Below are positions 28,604 to 38,538 of a stretch of 64,000 nt of DNA, piece after piece. The DNA comes from JALORV01 sp035429805. Lineage in GTDB: Bacteria > Pseudomonadota > Gammaproteobacteria > Burkholderiales > Burkholderiaceae_F. The stretch is from assembly GCA_035429805.1 (NCBI GenBank), contig DAOMFL010000008.1, positions 17,041 to 81,040 of the forward strand, given 5' to 3'. A program made the translations under genes and the position numbers. Below the pieces are notes generated by a model. It was not told where the DNA came from and made no database searches. It saw only the letters and a list, made by a program, of their open reading frames with translations. Within the stretch, counting starts at the first letter, position 1. Every line of letters begins with the position of its first letter.

Positions 28604-29296
28604 TCATGAAGGGTCCTCGCGCAGCGAATAGCCCATGCCGCGGTGCGTGCAGATCGGGTCGGCGCTGTCGTCGACGTCCCGCAGCTTTGCGCGCAGCGCT
28701 TTGACGTGGGCATCGACGGTGCGATCGAACGCCGACGCCGGGTCGTCCCAGGCGCGCTGCATCAGCTCGTCGCGCGAGTACACGCGGCCGGGGCGCTCGA
28801 TCAGCACTTTCAGCAGCCGGTATTCGGTTCGCGACAGGTCGAGCGGGCGCCCGCGAAACCGGATCGTCTTCTTCTCGTCGTCGATGGCGAATGCTGTCGA
28901 AGCCGTGACGGCCGCGTCGGGAGCGGCGCGCTGCGAGCGTCGCAGCACCGTGCGCACGCGGGCCACGAGTTCGCGCGGTGAAAACGGCTTGCCGATGTAG
29001 TCGTCCGCGCCGAGTTCGAGTCCGACGACGCGGTCGATCTCGCTCGAGCGTGCGGTGAGGAAGATGACCGGCAGTGCCGCATCCAGTTTCTGCAGCCGCT
29101 TGAAGAGATCGAGGCCGTTGATGTCCGGCAGGCCGACGTCGAGGACCGCAAGCGCGGCCGGCTGCGTGGCCGCTGCATTCAGCGCGTCGGCGCCGGTTGC
29201 GCACCACTGCGGCTCGAAACCGTCGGTGGCCAGCGCGTAAACGATCGTGTCGGCGATCGCCGGCTCGTCCTCGACGACGAGGATGCGGGGCTTCAT
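28604..29296 (-). CDS. creB: Two-component response regulator CreB (OmpR family)
   Basis: CreB is the DNA-binding partner of CreC and in enterobacteria recognises TTCAC direct repeats. The 230-residue protein has a receiver domain (1-118) with VVEDEPAIADTIVYAL, phospho-acceptor Asp53 in LDVGLPDING and Lys in IGKPFSPREL. A winged helix (about 135-228) ends in the CreB-like THRGMGYSLR. A matching CreB-type site is found 5.5 kb away upstream of the exosortase operon. Its start overlaps the end of the GGDEF gene by four bases, so translation is coupled. Confidence 0.93.
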   Translation of the reverse strand: MKPRILVVEDEPAIADTIVYALATDGFEPQWCATGADALNAAATQPAALAVLDVGLPDINGLDLFKRLQKLDAALPVIFLTARSSEIDRVVGLELGADDYIGKPFSPRELVARVRTVLRRSQRAAPDAAVTASTAFAIDDEKKTIRFRGRPLDLSRTEYRLLKVLIERPGRVYSRDELMQRAWDDPASAFDRTVDAHVKALRAKLRDVDDSADPICTHRGMGYSLREDPS

Positions 29297-30477
29297 TGCG
29301 TCGCCGCGGCCTCCAGCGGCAGCGTTGCCTGCAGCTCGCGGCCGGCGATCATCGTCCGGTTGCGACCGCCCTTCTTGGCCTGCAGCAGGGCGCGGTCGGC
29401 GCGTTGCACGAGTTCGATCGTCGTCTCGTCACCGTCCCAGGTCGCTATGCCTGCCGAGAAGGACTGGCGGTCCGGCAGCAGCGGCCGCAGCCGGTCGACG
29501 AGCTGCGCGGCCTGGTCCGACGAACACGCCGGCAGCACCAGTGTGAATTCTTCGCCGCCGTAGCGCGCCAGCAGGTCCGTCGGCCGCAGCTGCTTCGCCC
29601 AGGCCTGGGCGCCGGCACGCAGCAGGGCGTCCCCGGCGGCGTGGCCACGCCGGTCGTTGTAGCGCTTGAAGTGGTCGAGGTCGATCATCACCAGCGTCAA
29701 TGGCTGGCCGCTGCGCCGGGCGCGGGCGAATTCCACCGGCACCGCCTCGTCGAGCGTGCGCCGGTTGGCGATCCCGGTCAGGCCGTCCTGCTGCGCCAGG
29801 CGTGACATACGCTCGATCAGTTCATTGTTGGCGCGCAGCGTGCGCAGCGTCAGCAGCGTCAGCAGCAGCGCCAGCAGCAACGTCACGACCGAGAAGGCGA
29901 TCAGTCCGATGCGCGCGGTGGCCTTCGATTCCTCGGCCTGGCGCGCCAGCTCGGAGGCGCGGTTCTTGGCGTCGGCGACCAGTCCGGTGAGGGCATGCTC
30001 GAATTCGTCGATGTCACCGGCGGACGTGACCAGGGCCGCACGTGATATCTGGCCGCCGGATTCGCCAAGCGCCGTCGCGTTGCGGCCGATGCGCTCGAGC
30101 CGTTGCAGCGAGGTGCGCAGCTGCGCAAGCTGCGCCTTGCGCTCGGCCGGCACGTCGAGTGCGGCGAGGCGGTCGAGCCGGTCGCGCAGTTCCGCTGTCG
30201 TCGTGGCCAGGGTTTCGAGTTCGGCGGCCGAAACCGGCGCGTCGCCGCTGCGTGCCAGCTGCGACGCATTGCGCGCCTGCCACGTGCGCAGGTCGTTGCT
30301 GGCATGCAGCGTCTCGACGGCTGCCTGCGACAGTGACAGCGCGTTCTCGTAACGCGCGTGCATGCCGGAATCGAGCGACATCGCGCGCAGCGCCAGCACC
30401 ACGCCGCCGATCATCAGCGCCGCGGCAAAGAGTCCGATCCACAGCTGGCGGACTGAGCCCCTGGCTTCGTGTTGCAC
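29293..30477 (-). CDS. Membrane-bound diguanylate cyclase (GGDEF domain)
   Basis: A 394-residue protein that should make cyclic di-GMP. Two membrane helices (about 12-32 and 190-212) enclose a mostly helical periplasmic sensor. The cytoplasmic GGDEF domain (about 225-385) has the active GGEEF at residues 307-311. Exactly five residues upstream is an RxxD inhibitory site (RPTD), indicating product inhibition. DGLTGIANRR opens the domain. The gene heads an operon with creB (four-base overlap) and creC, suggesting cyclic di-GMP synthesis is coordinated with Cre signalling. Confidence 0.9.
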   Translation of the reverse strand: MQHEARGSVRQLWIGLFAAALMIGGVVLALRAMSLDSGMHARYENALSLSQAAVETLHASNDLRTWQARNASQLARSGDAPVSAAELETLATTTAELRDRLDRLAALDVPAERKAQLAQLRTSLQRLERIGRNATALGESGGQISRAALVTSAGDIDEFEHALTGLVADAKNRASELARQAEESKATARIGLIAFSVVTLLLALLLTLLTLRTLRANNELIERMSRLAQQDGLTGIANRRTLDEAVPVEFARARRSGQPLTLVMIDLDHFKRYNDRRGHAAGDALLRAGAQAWAKQLRPTDLLARYGGEEFTLVLPACSSDQAAQLVDRLRPLLPDRQSFSAGIATWDGDETTIELVQRADRALLQAKKGGRNRTMIAGRELQATLPLEAAATQ

Positions 30478-30582
30478 GCTCTCTCCGTCTTTGAAAGGTG
30501 ACCGTCTGCGCTGCGTTCGGAGCGGCCATCCCGCCGCGATTCTAGGGTGCTGCGTGCAGCGGTCGCAGGCTGCGGATGCCCG

Positions 30583-30921
30583 CTAGACGCCCCAGGTGAC
30601 GTCGACCTTCTTCTTCTGCGCCGCGCGCAGCATTTCGATCAGCGGGAAGGCGCGCTGGCCGAGGCTGATCGGCGCGGCCGCGGCCGGTTCGTCGGCCCCG
30701 CGTCGGTCCTTCTGGTCGGCAGCCGCGGCGGCCGCCTTGATGTCGGCCCTTTCCAGCTCGACGGCAGCCACTAAGCGCTGCAGGGCGTCCGGCACCTGCT
30801 CGGCCGTGATCACGCCGCGCGCCGCTTCACTGCGGCCGACGATCTCGAATATGCGGCGCGCGGTTTCGGCGAACATGAATATTTCGCCGGCGGCCTTGGA
30901 GCGAAAGACGACAAGGGACAT
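30583..30921 (-). CDS. DUF1840 family protein
   Basis: A 112-residue cytoplasmic protein of the DUF1840 family, common in Betaproteobacteria and of unknown function. It starts with the family pattern MSLVVFRSKAAGEIFMF, has RRIFEIVGRSEAARGVITAEQ in the middle and ends with RAFPLIEMLRAAQKKKVDVTWGV. No membrane segment is present. The ATG at 30921 fits the family N-terminus. It lies about 105 bp upstream of the GGDEF gene on the same strand, with no obvious functional tie. Confidence 0.85.
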   Translation of the reverse strand: MSLVVFRSKAAGEIFMFAETARRIFEIVGRSEAARGVITAEQVPDALQRLVAAVELERADIKAAAAAADQKDRRGADEPAAAAPISLGQRAFPLIEMLRAAQKKKVDVTWGV

Positions 30922-31058
30922 GGCAGTGGGGCGGCCGGGGTGTCGGCCGCGGGAGCAAGGGTCACGCGGCCACGCCCGCCGCGGCCGGCGCCTCGGGCGG
31001 TGCGCCCGCGAACGTGCATTGTAGGCGGCGGGTGGCGCTGCAGCCTCCGGGCTGCGGA

Positions 31059-31241
31059 TCAGTCGTGGTCGATGCGCGCGACGGTGGAACGGACGACCTG
31101 GTCGACGTCGCGGCCGTACACCAGCGGCAAGGAAGCGATGACGGCAGCCATGCCCATGATGAAGAGCGCACCGTCGCCGAGCGCCAGCGGCAGGCCGGTC
31201 AGCAGCAGTGCTGCCATCGGAAAGTGTTCCTTGATCATCAT
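31059..31241 (-). CDS. Small hydrophobic membrane protein, hypothetical
   Basis: A 60-residue open frame beginning at a double ATG with GAGG seven bases upstream. Residues 8-44 are hydrophobic (AALLLTGLPLALGDGALFIMGMAAVIASLPLVY) and could form one or two membrane helices; the tail RDVDQVVRSTVARIDHD is charged. The length and ribosome site favour a real small protein, but I recognise no family. The gene lies alone, upstream of the DUF1840 gene on the same strand. Confidence 0.45.
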   Translation of the reverse strand: MMIKEHFPMAALLLTGLPLALGDGALFIMGMAAVIASLPLVYGRDVDQVVRSTVARIDHD

Positions 31242-31333
31242 GCACCTCGCTTTCTGGACGGCGTCAACGTACGCCGGTCGCGCCGGCCCGGGTACGGAGT
31301 AATGCGGCGGCAAAACGCGGAATCTCCGACGTC

Positions 31334-31383
31334 GTAGGAGGACGTCGAAGGCGGGCGTCGGAAATCCGCCTACAAAGGCGGTC
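31334..31383. repeat. REP-like imperfect hairpin upstream of the THX gene
   Basis: GTAGGAGGA (31334-31342) can pair with TCCGCCTAC (31375-31383) with one mismatch, and an inner GACGTC/GCGTC arm strengthens the fold. It lies in a 186-bp intergenic region. Short elements with this kind of GTAGG/CCTAC arm are dispersed in many proteobacterial genomes, but only one copy was noticed here. A TATACT -10-like box follows at 31385-31390. Confidence 0.35.
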
Positions 31384-31427
31384 GCTATACTTGCCGGTAA
31401 CTCGAGGACGGCAGGAGACCCGACATC

Positions 31428-31553
31428 ATGGGCAAGGGCGATACCCGCACGCGGCGCGGCAAGATCTACAACGGCAGCTACGGCAAGAAACGGCCGCATC
31501 GGGCGCGCAAGGCCGCCCAGGCGCCGGCGCCGCGGCCGACCAAGGCCCGCTAA
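31428..31553 (+). CDS. 30S ribosomal protein THX
   Basis: A 41-residue, very basic protein that matches ribosomal protein THX. THX is a small subunit protein that sits in a cavity at the head of the 30S particle. The signature MGKGDTRTRRGKI, followed by YNGSYGKKRP, is characteristic. The tail is Lys/Arg/Pro/Ala-rich. The start is preceded by AGGAG, and a TATACT box lies about 40 bases upstream. A strong terminator follows 20 bases after the stop, so it is a single-gene unit. Confidence 0.9.
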   Translation: MGKGDTRTRRGKIYNGSYGKKRPHRARKAAQAPAPRPTKAR

Positions 31554-31572
31554 GGCAGCGGGTCCACGCGAG

Positions 31573-31596
31573 GAGCCGGGATCCCCGGCTCTTTTT
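31573..31596 (+). terminator. Rho-independent terminator after the THX gene
   Basis: GAGCCGGG (31573-31580) pairs with CCCGGCTC (31584-31591) around the loop atc and is followed by five T residues and TTGTTG-type sequence. It is a classic intrinsic terminator. The lipoprotein gene begins only about 17 bases later, so that gene probably needs read-through or a promoter overlapping this region. Confidence 0.8.
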
Positions 31597-31612
31597 GTTG
31601 GCGCAGCCTGAA

Positions 31613-32197
31613 GTGTTCCTGCGGAGCGCCTGTCGAGGCACAGCAGCGCTCGTCCTGCTCGCGCTGGCTCTGTTCAGCGCGACTCTCTCCGGTTGCAGCG
31701 AGCGGCTGGAATGGCGCGAGTTTCGCGCGACCGACGGATATGCCGTGTTGCTGCCAGGCCGGGCGCAGACCGTGGCCCGTGAGGTCGAATTCGAAGGCCG
31801 GCCACTACCGGTGACGATGACGTCGGCCGGCGTCGGGCCCGTGCTCTTTGCCGTCGGAACGGCCGTGCTGCCGGCAGCCGTGGCCAATGACGCGGCGGCG
31901 CGCGAACGCGTCATCGCGCACTTTCGCGACGGCCTGGTCCGCAATATCGGGGGGACCGTGACCTCGACCGGCCCCGCCTCCATGCCGCTGCCGCCTGGTT
32001 CTGTCCGTGAGTTGCGTGCGGCACAGAGTGTCGAGGCCCGCGGCCGTGCGGGGCCGGATGGCCGGGCCGCGCAACTTGCGGCCCGCTTCTTCATCGTCGA
32101 TGATCGACTTTTCCAGCTGGTGGCCCTCGGCGCCGAAGGCGGCCTCGAGCCGCGGGCGCTGGAGACCTTCTTCACCTCGTTCCGCCTCACGCCTTAG
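31613..32197 (+). CDS. Predicted lipoprotein of unknown function
   Basis: A protein of about 194 residues with a lipoprotein signal (ALVLLALALFSATLSG followed by Cys at about residue 28). The mature part has alternating hydrophobic strands (GYAVLLPGRAQTVAREVEFEG, RFFIVDDRLFQLVALG). It ends with ALETFFTSFRLT, a pattern seen in several small exported proteins that include a PsbP/LpqN-like fold. The start is uncertain: GTG 31613 and TTG 31598 are both possible and neither has a clear ribosome site. The aminotransferase gene follows by ten bases. Confidence 0.7.
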   Translation: MFLRSACRGTAALVLLALALFSATLSGCSERLEWREFRATDGYAVLLPGRAQTVAREVEFEGRPLPVTMTSAGVGPVLFAVGTAVLPAAVANDAAARERVIAHFRDGLVRNIGGTVTSTGPASMPLPPGSVRELRAAQSVEARGRAGPDGRAAQLAARFFIVDDRLFQLVALGAEGGLEPRALETFFTSFRLTP

Positions 32198-32207
32198 GAG
32201 ACCCTCC

Positions 32208-33542
32208 ATGAAGCTCGAGAACCCCTCGCTCCACGCGGCCACGCTCGACCACTTCTGGATGCCGTTCACCGCCAACCGGCAGTTCAAGGCCGCGCCGCGG
32301 ATGCTTGCCCGCGCCGAAGGGATGTTCTACTGGACCCCCGACGGCCGCGAGGTGCTCGACGGCACGGCCGGCCTGTGGTGCGTGAACGCCGGCCACAGCC
32401 GCAGGCCGATCGTCGAGGCGGTGCAGAAGCAGGCGGCGACAATGGACTACGCGCCGCCGTTCAGCATGGCGCACCCCCTCGCGTTCGAGGCCGCCAGCGT
32501 GATCGCCCGGCTGGCCCCGGCCGGCATGGAGCGGGTCTTCTTCACCAACTCCGGCTCGGAGTCGGCCGACACCGCGATCAAAATGGCGCTTGCGTACCAC
32601 CGCGCGCGCGGCGAGCCCGGCCGCCGCATCGTCATCGGCCGCGAGCGCGGCTATCACGGCGTCAACATCGGCGGTACGACGGTGGGAGGCATTCCGGGCA
32701 ACCGCAAGGCGTTCCCGGCGATGATGGCCGGCGTGGACCACATCCGCGCCACCCACGATCTCGCGCGCAACGCATTCAGCAAGGGACTGCCGGTTCACGG
32801 CGCCGAGTTCGCCGACGAACTGGAGCGCCTCGTGGCGTTCCACGACGCCAGCAACATCGCGGCAGTGATCGTCGAGCCGATGGCGGGTTCGGCCGGCGTG
32901 CTGATCCCGCCGCAGGGCTATCTCGAGAAGATCGCCGCCACCTGCCGCAAGCACGGCATCCTGCTGATCTTCGACGAGGTCATCACCGGCTTCGGCCGCC
33001 TCGGCACGCCGTTCGCCGCGCACTACTTCAACATCACACCGGACCTGCTGACCTGTGCCAAGGCGATCAACAACGCCGCGGTGCCGATGGGGGCGGTGAT
33101 CGCCAGGAACGAGATCTACGAAACGATCATGAACGCCGCGCCGGAAGGCCAGATCGAGTTCCTGCACGGCTACACCTACTCGTCGCACCCGCTCGCCTGC
33201 GCGGCGCTGCTCGCGACGCAGCAGCTGTATGTCGACGAGCAGCTGTTCGCGCGCGCGCAGACCCTGGCGCCCCTATGGGAGGCGGCGCTGCATTCGCTGA
33301 AGGGCACGCGGCACGTGATCGACATCCGCAATCTGGGCATGGTGGGTGGTATCGAACTCGAACCTCGTGCGGGAGCGGCCGGCCGGCGCGGGCTGGAGAC
33401 GCATGTGAAGTGCTTCGAGGCCGGCGTGCTGGTGCGCTTCACCGGCGACATCCTGGCACTTTCGCCCCCGCTGATCATCGAGGAAAAACACATCGCGCGC
33501 ATCGTCGACACGCTGCGGACGGTCCTGACTGCGGTGGAGTAA
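32208..33542 (+). CDS. Class III omega-aminotransferase (beta-alanine:pyruvate type)
   Basis: A 444-residue PLP enzyme that moves an omega-amino group, most likely from beta-alanine to pyruvate, giving malonate semialdehyde. It shows the family start LDHFWMPFTANRQFKAAPRM, the phosphate site TNSGSESADTAIKMA (near residue 110), the aspartate in LLIFDEVITGFGRLG and the PLP lysine in CAKAINNAAVPMG (near residue 285). The downstream semialdehyde dehydrogenase, three bases after the stop, fits such a pathway. AGGAG precedes the ATG. Exact amine specificity is inferred from neighbours. Confidence 0.9.
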   Translation: MKLENPSLHAATLDHFWMPFTANRQFKAAPRMLARAEGMFYWTPDGREVLDGTAGLWCVNAGHSRRPIVEAVQKQAATMDYAPPFSMAHPLAFEAASVIARLAPAGMERVFFTNSGSESADTAIKMALAYHRARGEPGRRIVIGRERGYHGVNIGGTTVGGIPGNRKAFPAMMAGVDHIRATHDLARNAFSKGLPVHGAEFADELERLVAFHDASNIAAVIVEPMAGSAGVLIPPQGYLEKIAATCRKHGILLIFDEVITGFGRLGTPFAAHYFNITPDLLTCAKAINNAAVPMGAVIARNEIYETIMNAAPEGQIEFLHGYTYSSHPLACAALLATQQLYVDEQLFARAQTLAPLWEAALHSLKGTRHVIDIRNLGMVGGIELEPRAGAAGRRGLETHVKCFEAGVLVRFTGDILALSPPLIIEEKHIARIVDTLRTVLTAVE

Positions 33543-33545
33543 GAA

Positions 33546-35052
<1,507 letters not shown>

Positions 35053-35063
<11 letters not shown>

Positions 35064-36147
35064 TTGCTGCGCCGCGCGCCGCGAGCACGGGCTGCAGTTC
35101 GCCGGCGGCGCGGCGCAGCAACTCGGCGGTCGTGTCCCAGTCGACGCAGGCGTCCGTCACCGAGACGCCGTACTTCAGCTGCGTGAGGTCGGCCGGAATC
35201 GGCTGGTTGCCGGCATGAAGGTGGCTCTCCAGCATCAGCCCGACGATCGAGCGGTTGCCTTCCTTGATCTGGTGCACGCAGTCCATGAACACCAGCGGCT
35301 GCAGTCCCGGATCCTTCAGCGAGTTGCTGTGGGAGCAGTCGACGACGATATTGGGTGGCAGCCCGGCCTTCAGCAGCGCCGATTCCGCAAGTCGCACGCT
35401 CACCGTGTCGTAGTTGGGACGTCCGCCGCCGCCGCGCAGCACCAGGTGCCCCAGCCGGTTGCCGCGCGTGCGCACGATCGCGGTGCGGCCATCGGGGCCG
35501 ATGCCAAGAAAGCTGTGCGGAGAACGCGCGGAACGGATCGCATTGATCGCAACCTCGAGCCCGCCGTCGGTGCCGTTCTTGAAGCCGACCGACGTGGACA
35601 GTCCGCTGGCCATCTCGCGGTGGGTCTGCGATTCGGTCGTGCGGGCACCGATCGCGTACCAGCTGATCAAATCGGCCAGATACTGGGGCGACAGCGGGTC
35701 GAGCGCTTCACTGCCGGTCGGCAGCCCCATGTCCGCGAACGCGAGCAGCAGCCCGCGTGCCCGCCGCATGCCGGCGCCGATATGGAACGAGTCGTCCATG
35801 TCCGGATCGTTGATGAAGCCCTTCCATCCAGTCGCAGTGCGCGGCTTCTCGAAGTAGACGCGCATCACCAGCAGCAGCGCATCGGCCACCTCGTCGGCCA
35901 GCGCGCGCAGGCGCTGCGCATACTCCAGTGCCGCGCGCGGATCGTGGATCGAGCACGGCCCGACAACGACGAAGAGCCGCGGGTCCTGCCGGTCGAGAAT
36001 GCGGGTCATCTGGGCGCGGCCGCGGTGCACGGTCCCGGCCGCGGCATCACCCAGCGGCAGTTCCTGTTTGATCTGCGCCGGAGGAGGCATGTCATCGAAG
36101 CCGACGACGTTGAGGTTGTCGGTGGCGGCGGCGTGCGGCATGGGCAT
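35053..36147 (-). CDS. aroG: 3-deoxy-7-phosphoheptulonate synthase, class I (AroF/G/H)
   Basis: DAHP synthase performs the first step of the shikimate pathway, joining phosphoenolpyruvate and erythrose 4-phosphate. The 364-residue protein has the class I signatures VVVGPCSIHDP, FEKPRTATGWKG, the KNGTDGG region and DCSHSNSLKDP. The metal-binding cysteine is in the GPCS motif. I chose the ATG at 36147, where similarity to the family begins; an upstream GTG at 36213 would add 22 residues. Which aromatic amino acid inhibits it cannot be decided. It converges on mmsA with an 11-base overlap. Confidence 0.93.
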
Positions 36148-36266
36148 CGTGAGGCGGTTCTGCAAGGCGGTCTCGTAAAGATACGGCAACGCGAAAGGGT
36201 GTGCGCTGATCACTTAGACTCGGCGCGCGACGGCCGAGCCGTCATTGAACCGCCTCTTTGGAGTCC

Positions 36267-38525
36267 ATGAATCGCTGCCCGCGCCCCCGCCTCGCCTGGG
36301 CACTTCTGTGCCTGATGCTTGCGGGGCTCCCGGCGGCCGCGGCGCAGACGGCCCCGGCAGAGACGGCGGGTGTGGAGAAGGCCGCCGCGGCGCAGCGGCC
36401 ACGCATCGGTCTTGTGCTTTCAGGCGGAGGCGCCCGCGGCGCGGCGCACATCGGTGTTCTCAAAGTGCTCGAGGAACTGCGCGTGCCGGTTGATGTGATC
36501 GCGGGCACCAGCATGGGCTCGATCGTCGGCGCCTCCTACGCCACCGGCACCAGCGTCGCGGAGATGGAGGCGTCGATCAAGTCGATTACGGTCGACAGGC
36601 TCTTCACGGACAAGCCGCCGCGCGCCGACCAGACGATGCGGCAGAAAACGGACGACGAGACGCCCTTCATCATCCCCGAGCTGGGCGTCGGCAAGGACGG
36701 CCTCGTGTTGCCCAAGGGAATTGTCACCGGCGTCGCGCTCGAAGGAGAGCTGCGCCGTCTGGTGCAGATCGGCAACGCGCGCAGTTTCGACGATCTGCCG
36801 ATCCCGTTTCGCGCGATCGCGACCGACATCGGCACCGGCGAGATGGTCGTGCTGAAAAGCGGCAGCGTGGTTCAGGCGATCCGGGCGTCGATGTCGGTGC
36901 CCGGAGCGGTGGCCCCGGTGACGATCGGCAGGCGCCAGCTGGTCGACGGCGGGCTGGTGCGCAATCTGCCGGTCGATATCGCGCGCGAAATGGGGGCGGA
37001 GGTCATCATTGCCGTCAACCTCGGCACGCCGCTGCTCAAGCCCGACGAGATCACTTCGGTGTTCAGCGTGTCGATGCAGATGATCAACATCCTGACCGAG
37101 CAGAACGTCAACCGGTCGCTGAAGGAACTGACATCGCGGGACGTGCTGGTCATTCCGGAGCTCGGCGACTTCTCGTCGGCGGACTTCGACAACCTGATGA
37201 AGACCGTTCCGATTGGCGAGGCGGCCGCCAGGAAGGTCGCGGACCAGCTGCGGCGTTACTCGCTGCCGCCGGAGGACTATGCGGCGCTGCGCCGGCGCCA
37301 GGCCGCGCCCGCGGACAAGGGCAGCATCGTGGTCGAGGCGATCAAGGTCGAAGGCACCAAACGTGTATCGCCGGAAGTCGTGCTGCAGTCGCTGCAGACG
37401 CAGGTGGGTCGTCCGCTCGACCGCGACACGATCGACCTCGACATGCGGCGGGTGTACGGCCGCGGCGACTTCGAGAATGTCAACTACGCGATCGACGAGA
37501 TCGACGGCAAGCAGACGCTGGTCGTGCTGGTGAAGGAGAAGCCGGAGCGCGATTACTTCCGCTTCGGCCTCAGCCTGGATGCCGACCTCGGCAAGCAGTC
37601 CAACTTCAATCTCTACGCCTCGTACCGCTCGAAGTGGCTCAACAAGTGGGGCGCGGAATGGCGCAGCGACCTCGTGCTCGGCACCGACGTGCTGCTCGCT
37701 ACCGAGTTCTACCAGCCGATCGGGCCGCGTCAGTATTTCTTCGTTCTTCCGCGGCTGCAGTATTCGATCCAGCCGTGGCGACTGTTCGAAGACACGGTCC
37801 AGATTGCCCAATACAAGGACACGGCGGCGATCGCCGAGTTCGATGCCGGCGCGAACATCATCGAGTACGGTGACCTCCGACTCGGGGCGAGCTACGGCTA
37901 CCGCACCTTCGAGCTGCAAAGTGGCGTACCGGCCTTCCCGGCGAGCGCCAGCACCACGATCGGCGCCCTGAGCGCGCGGCTGCGGCTCGACCGGCTGGAC
38001 AGCCTCAATTTCACGCATAGCGGCTTCAAGGTCGACCTGAAGGGGTACTCGTCGCTGAGTGCGCTCGGTGCCGACGACGAGTACGCGTACTGGACCGGAC
38101 TCGCGCAGGGGGCCTACACAATCGGACGGCACACGCTCGAAGCCCTGGTGACCGGCGGCAACAAGATCGGCGGCAACGATATCCCTGCCTACGACCTCTT
38201 CAACCTCGGCGGCTTTCTCTACCTGTCGGGCCTTCAGCGGCAGCAGCTGAAGACACAGGACTTCGCCTTCGCCCGGCTGGTGTATCGCACCAAGCTCGCC
38301 GACATTCCGCTGTTCGAGGGCGTGTACGCCGGCGCCTCGATCGAAGGCGCGCGACTGAAGCCGGTGATCCCGGTGTGGCAGGGCGAGCGTGTCGACGGCT
38401 ATCTCAACGTGCCTGCGGGCTCGGTCTATCTGGGCGTCGACTCGCCGCTGGGACCGCTGTACGTCGGTTTCGGCTACGCCAATCGCGACAACCGCGCGAT
38501 CTACCTGTTCCTGGGACGCCCGTAG
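36267..38525 (+). CDS. Patatin-like phospholipase with C-terminal beta-barrel (PlpD-type)
   Basis: A 752-residue exported protein with the layout of type Vd autotransporters such as Pseudomonas PlpD. A signal peptide (1-28, AAAAQT) precedes a patatin domain (about 44-335) with the oxyanion loop SGGGARGAAH, nucleophile Ser82 in GTSMGS and catalytic Asp227 in VDGGLVRN. A POTRA-like segment (about 353-420, IKVEGTKRVSPEVVLQSL) is followed by a 16-strand-type barrel domain ending in YLFLGRP. It would expose a phospholipase at or beyond the outer membrane. GGAG precedes the ATG. Confidence 0.88.
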   Translation: MNRCPRPRLAWALLCLMLAGLPAAAAQTAPAETAGVEKAAAAQRPRIGLVLSGGGARGAAHIGVLKVLEELRVPVDVIAGTSMGSIVGASYATGTSVAEMEASIKSITVDRLFTDKPPRADQTMRQKTDDETPFIIPELGVGKDGLVLPKGIVTGVALEGELRRLVQIGNARSFDDLPIPFRAIATDIGTGEMVVLKSGSVVQAIRASMSVPGAVAPVTIGRRQLVDGGLVRNLPVDIAREMGAEVIIAVNLGTPLLKPDEITSVFSVSMQMINILTEQNVNRSLKELTSRDVLVIPELGDFSSADFDNLMKTVPIGEAAARKVADQLRRYSLPPEDYAALRRRQAAPADKGSIVVEAIKVEGTKRVSPEVVLQSLQTQVGRPLDRDTIDLDMRRVYGRGDFENVNYAIDEIDGKQTLVVLVKEKPERDYFRFGLSLDADLGKQSNFNLYASYRSKWLNKWGAEWRSDLVLGTDVLLATEFYQPIGPRQYFFVLPRLQYSIQPWRLFEDTVQIAQYKDTAAIAEFDAGANIIEYGDLRLGASYGYRTFELQSGVPAFPASASTTIGALSARLRLDRLDSLNFTHSGFKVDLKGYSSLSALGADDEYAYWTGLAQGAYTIGRHTLEALVTGGNKIGGNDIPAYDLFNLGGFLYLSGLQRQQLKTQDFAFARLVYRTKLADIPLFEGVYAGASIEGARLKPVIPVWQGERVDGYLNVPAGSVYLGVDSPLGPLYVGFGYANRDNRAIYLFLGRP

Positions 38526-38538
38526 CGTTCCGGCCGGG

